From contig NZ_CP101417.1 of assembly GCF_024339125.1 (NCBI RefSeq), forward strand, positions 2,677,001 through 2,741,000: DNA of 64,000 bases. Direction: 5' to 3'. A program made the position numbers and the translations under genes. How positions within the stretch are numbered: the stretch's first letter is position 1; the number at the start of each line of letters is the position of its first letter. Under the pieces are notes generated by a model. The model was not told the DNA's origin. It searched no databases and worked only from the letters and a program-made list of their open reading frames with translations. The DNA comes from Xanthomonas hortorum. Lineage in GTDB: Bacteria > Pseudomonadota > Gammaproteobacteria > Xanthomonadales > Xanthomonadaceae. Positions 63,363 through 64,000 of this stretch are shown here, piece by piece.

Positions 63363-64000
63363 TCAGCGTGGATGATCGGTGCGATAACGCTCGAAAGCAG
63401 CGATCGCATCGTCCACGGTGATCAGCGACATCACCTCGTCGAACTCGATCTTGATGCCCCATTTCAGCTGGTCGGCCGGCTTGCCCAGGTGTTTGCGGGC
63501 GGCCGCGTCGTAGCGGTCCACGCAATAGCGCACGTCCGAATACGGGCCGCTGCGCAACGGGTTGCTCGCCGCATGCAGGCCGAGCACCTTGGTGCCCATC
63601 GCATTGGCGATGTGCATCGGGCCCGAATCCGGTGTGACCACCAGATCGGCGCGGGCGAGCAGGGCGGGGAGCTGCTTGAGCGTGTCCTTGCCGACCAGGT
63701 CCAGCACCGTCGTGTGCGCGGCCGCGACGATGGCATCGGCGGTGCTGCGTTCAAGCTCGCTGCGGCCACCGCACAGCACGATTCGCCAGCCTTGCGCAGC
63801 GGCGTGATCGGCCAGCGCCGCGTGGCGGTCGGCGTACCAGTTGCGGCGCGCATGGCTGGAGCAGGGCGAAATCATCAGCACGGGGCGGCCGTCGTTATCC
63901 CACTGCGCGCGCGCCCAGGCATGCGCCTCGTCCGGCACTGGTAGATCCCAGCGCACCTGGGTCTGGGTCAAGCCGAGCGGCTGCGCGAAGCTGCCGATGG
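63363..64000 (-). CDS. GT9-family (heptosyltransferase-like) glycosyltransferase, 5' part outside the window
   Basis: C-terminal 212 residues of a GT9 protein; the reading frame is open to the right edge, so the gene starts beyond 64000. The second Rossmann domain shows the sugar-nucleotide site: RPVLMISPCSSHARRNWYAD, IVLCGGRSELERSTADAIV and VVTPDSGPMHIANAMGTKVL, then GLHAASNPLRSGPYSD. It probably transfers a heptose or related sugar in lipopolysaccharide core synthesis; the donor cannot be told from this part. The gap to the DUF6165 stop is 105 bp and the genes are convergent. Confidence 0.88.
   Translation of the reverse strand, partial: IGSFAQPLGLTQTQVRWDLPVPDEAHAWARAQWDNDGRPVLMISPCSSHARRNWYADRHAALADHAAAQGWRIVLCGGRSELERSTADAIVAAAHTTVLDLVGKDTLKQLPALLARADLVVTPDSGPMHIANAMGTKVLGLHAASNPLRSGPYSDVRYCVDRYDAAARKHLGKPADQLKWGIKIEFDEVMSLITVDDAIAAFERYRTDHPR

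Overview
The window is chromosomal DNA of a Xanthomonas-type gammaproteobacterium (Xanthomonadaceae). This rests on the high GC content with strong G/C preference at third codon positions, the gene orders, an NAD-type isocitrate dehydrogenase, a split kbl/tdh pair, and several short inverted-repeat families of a kind I associate with Xanthomonas. The species cannot be told from sequence alone. Most of the window is core genome. I see no integrase, transposase, CRISPR array, phage gene or restriction-modification system.

Layout. 0.36-6.7 kb holds a dienoyl-CoA reductase, a zinc-less MDR reductase, an abundant OmpA-family porin, a small secreted protein and an rRNA pseudouridine synthase. 6.6-15 kb holds kbl with a translationally coupled HNH nuclease, a divergent sulfate ABC transporter operon (sbp-cysT-cysW-cysA), a TorF-like porin and tdh. 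15-20 kb is a divergent pair, a TonB-dependent receptor and a Tat-exported phospholipase C, with a strong Pho box between them. 20-31.5 kb holds an S46 dipeptidyl-peptidase, a histidine phosphatase, the conserved folC-dedD-cvpA-purF run, a DUF455 protein, a peptidyl-Asp metalloprotease and a lipoprotein. 31.4-40.5 kb is read on the minus strand: lpxH, a PAP2 phosphatase overlapping a GT4 glycosyltransferase, then the phosphate cluster ppx, ppk, phoR, phoB. 40.6-46 kb holds a BepA-like protease, glutaredoxin plus an AhpD-like protein, NAD-isocitrate dehydrogenase, a Bax-inhibitor-1 protein and a Pro-Arg-His-Lys tRNA cluster. 46-57.5 kb holds an orphan PAS histidine kinase, tRNA-Leu and the protein-quality-control run tig-clpP-clpX-lon-hupB-(tRNA-Val, 2x tRNA-Asp)-ppiD. 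57.9-64 kb holds the mltD-gloB/yafS-rnhA-dnaQ block, a PP2C phosphatase, tRNA-Ser, a DUF6165 protein and a truncated GT9 (heptosyltransferase-like) gene.

How the parts fit. The most coherent theme is phosphate. PhoB and PhoR, polyphosphate synthesis and breakdown, a secreted phospholipase C and an outer-membrane receptor sit in one 25-kb stretch. Two Pho boxes (17679-17696 and 40488-40505) each stand 10 nt before a -10-like hexamer, the spacing seen in E. coli phoA. A GT4 glycosyltransferase overlapping a PAP2 phosphatase next to ppx could extend this to lipid remodelling, but that is inference. The second theme is proteostasis: a sigma-32-type promoter appears to lie inside the clpX terminator and to drive lon. 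The window contains no obvious new defence or biosynthetic system. The most noteworthy unexplained structures are non-coding: a nested 108-nt hairpin element (13470-13577), composite inverted repeats (about 14974-15222 and 32301-32482), an operator-like palindrome before the S46 peptidase, and a 17-bp palindrome between duplicated tRNA-Asp genes.
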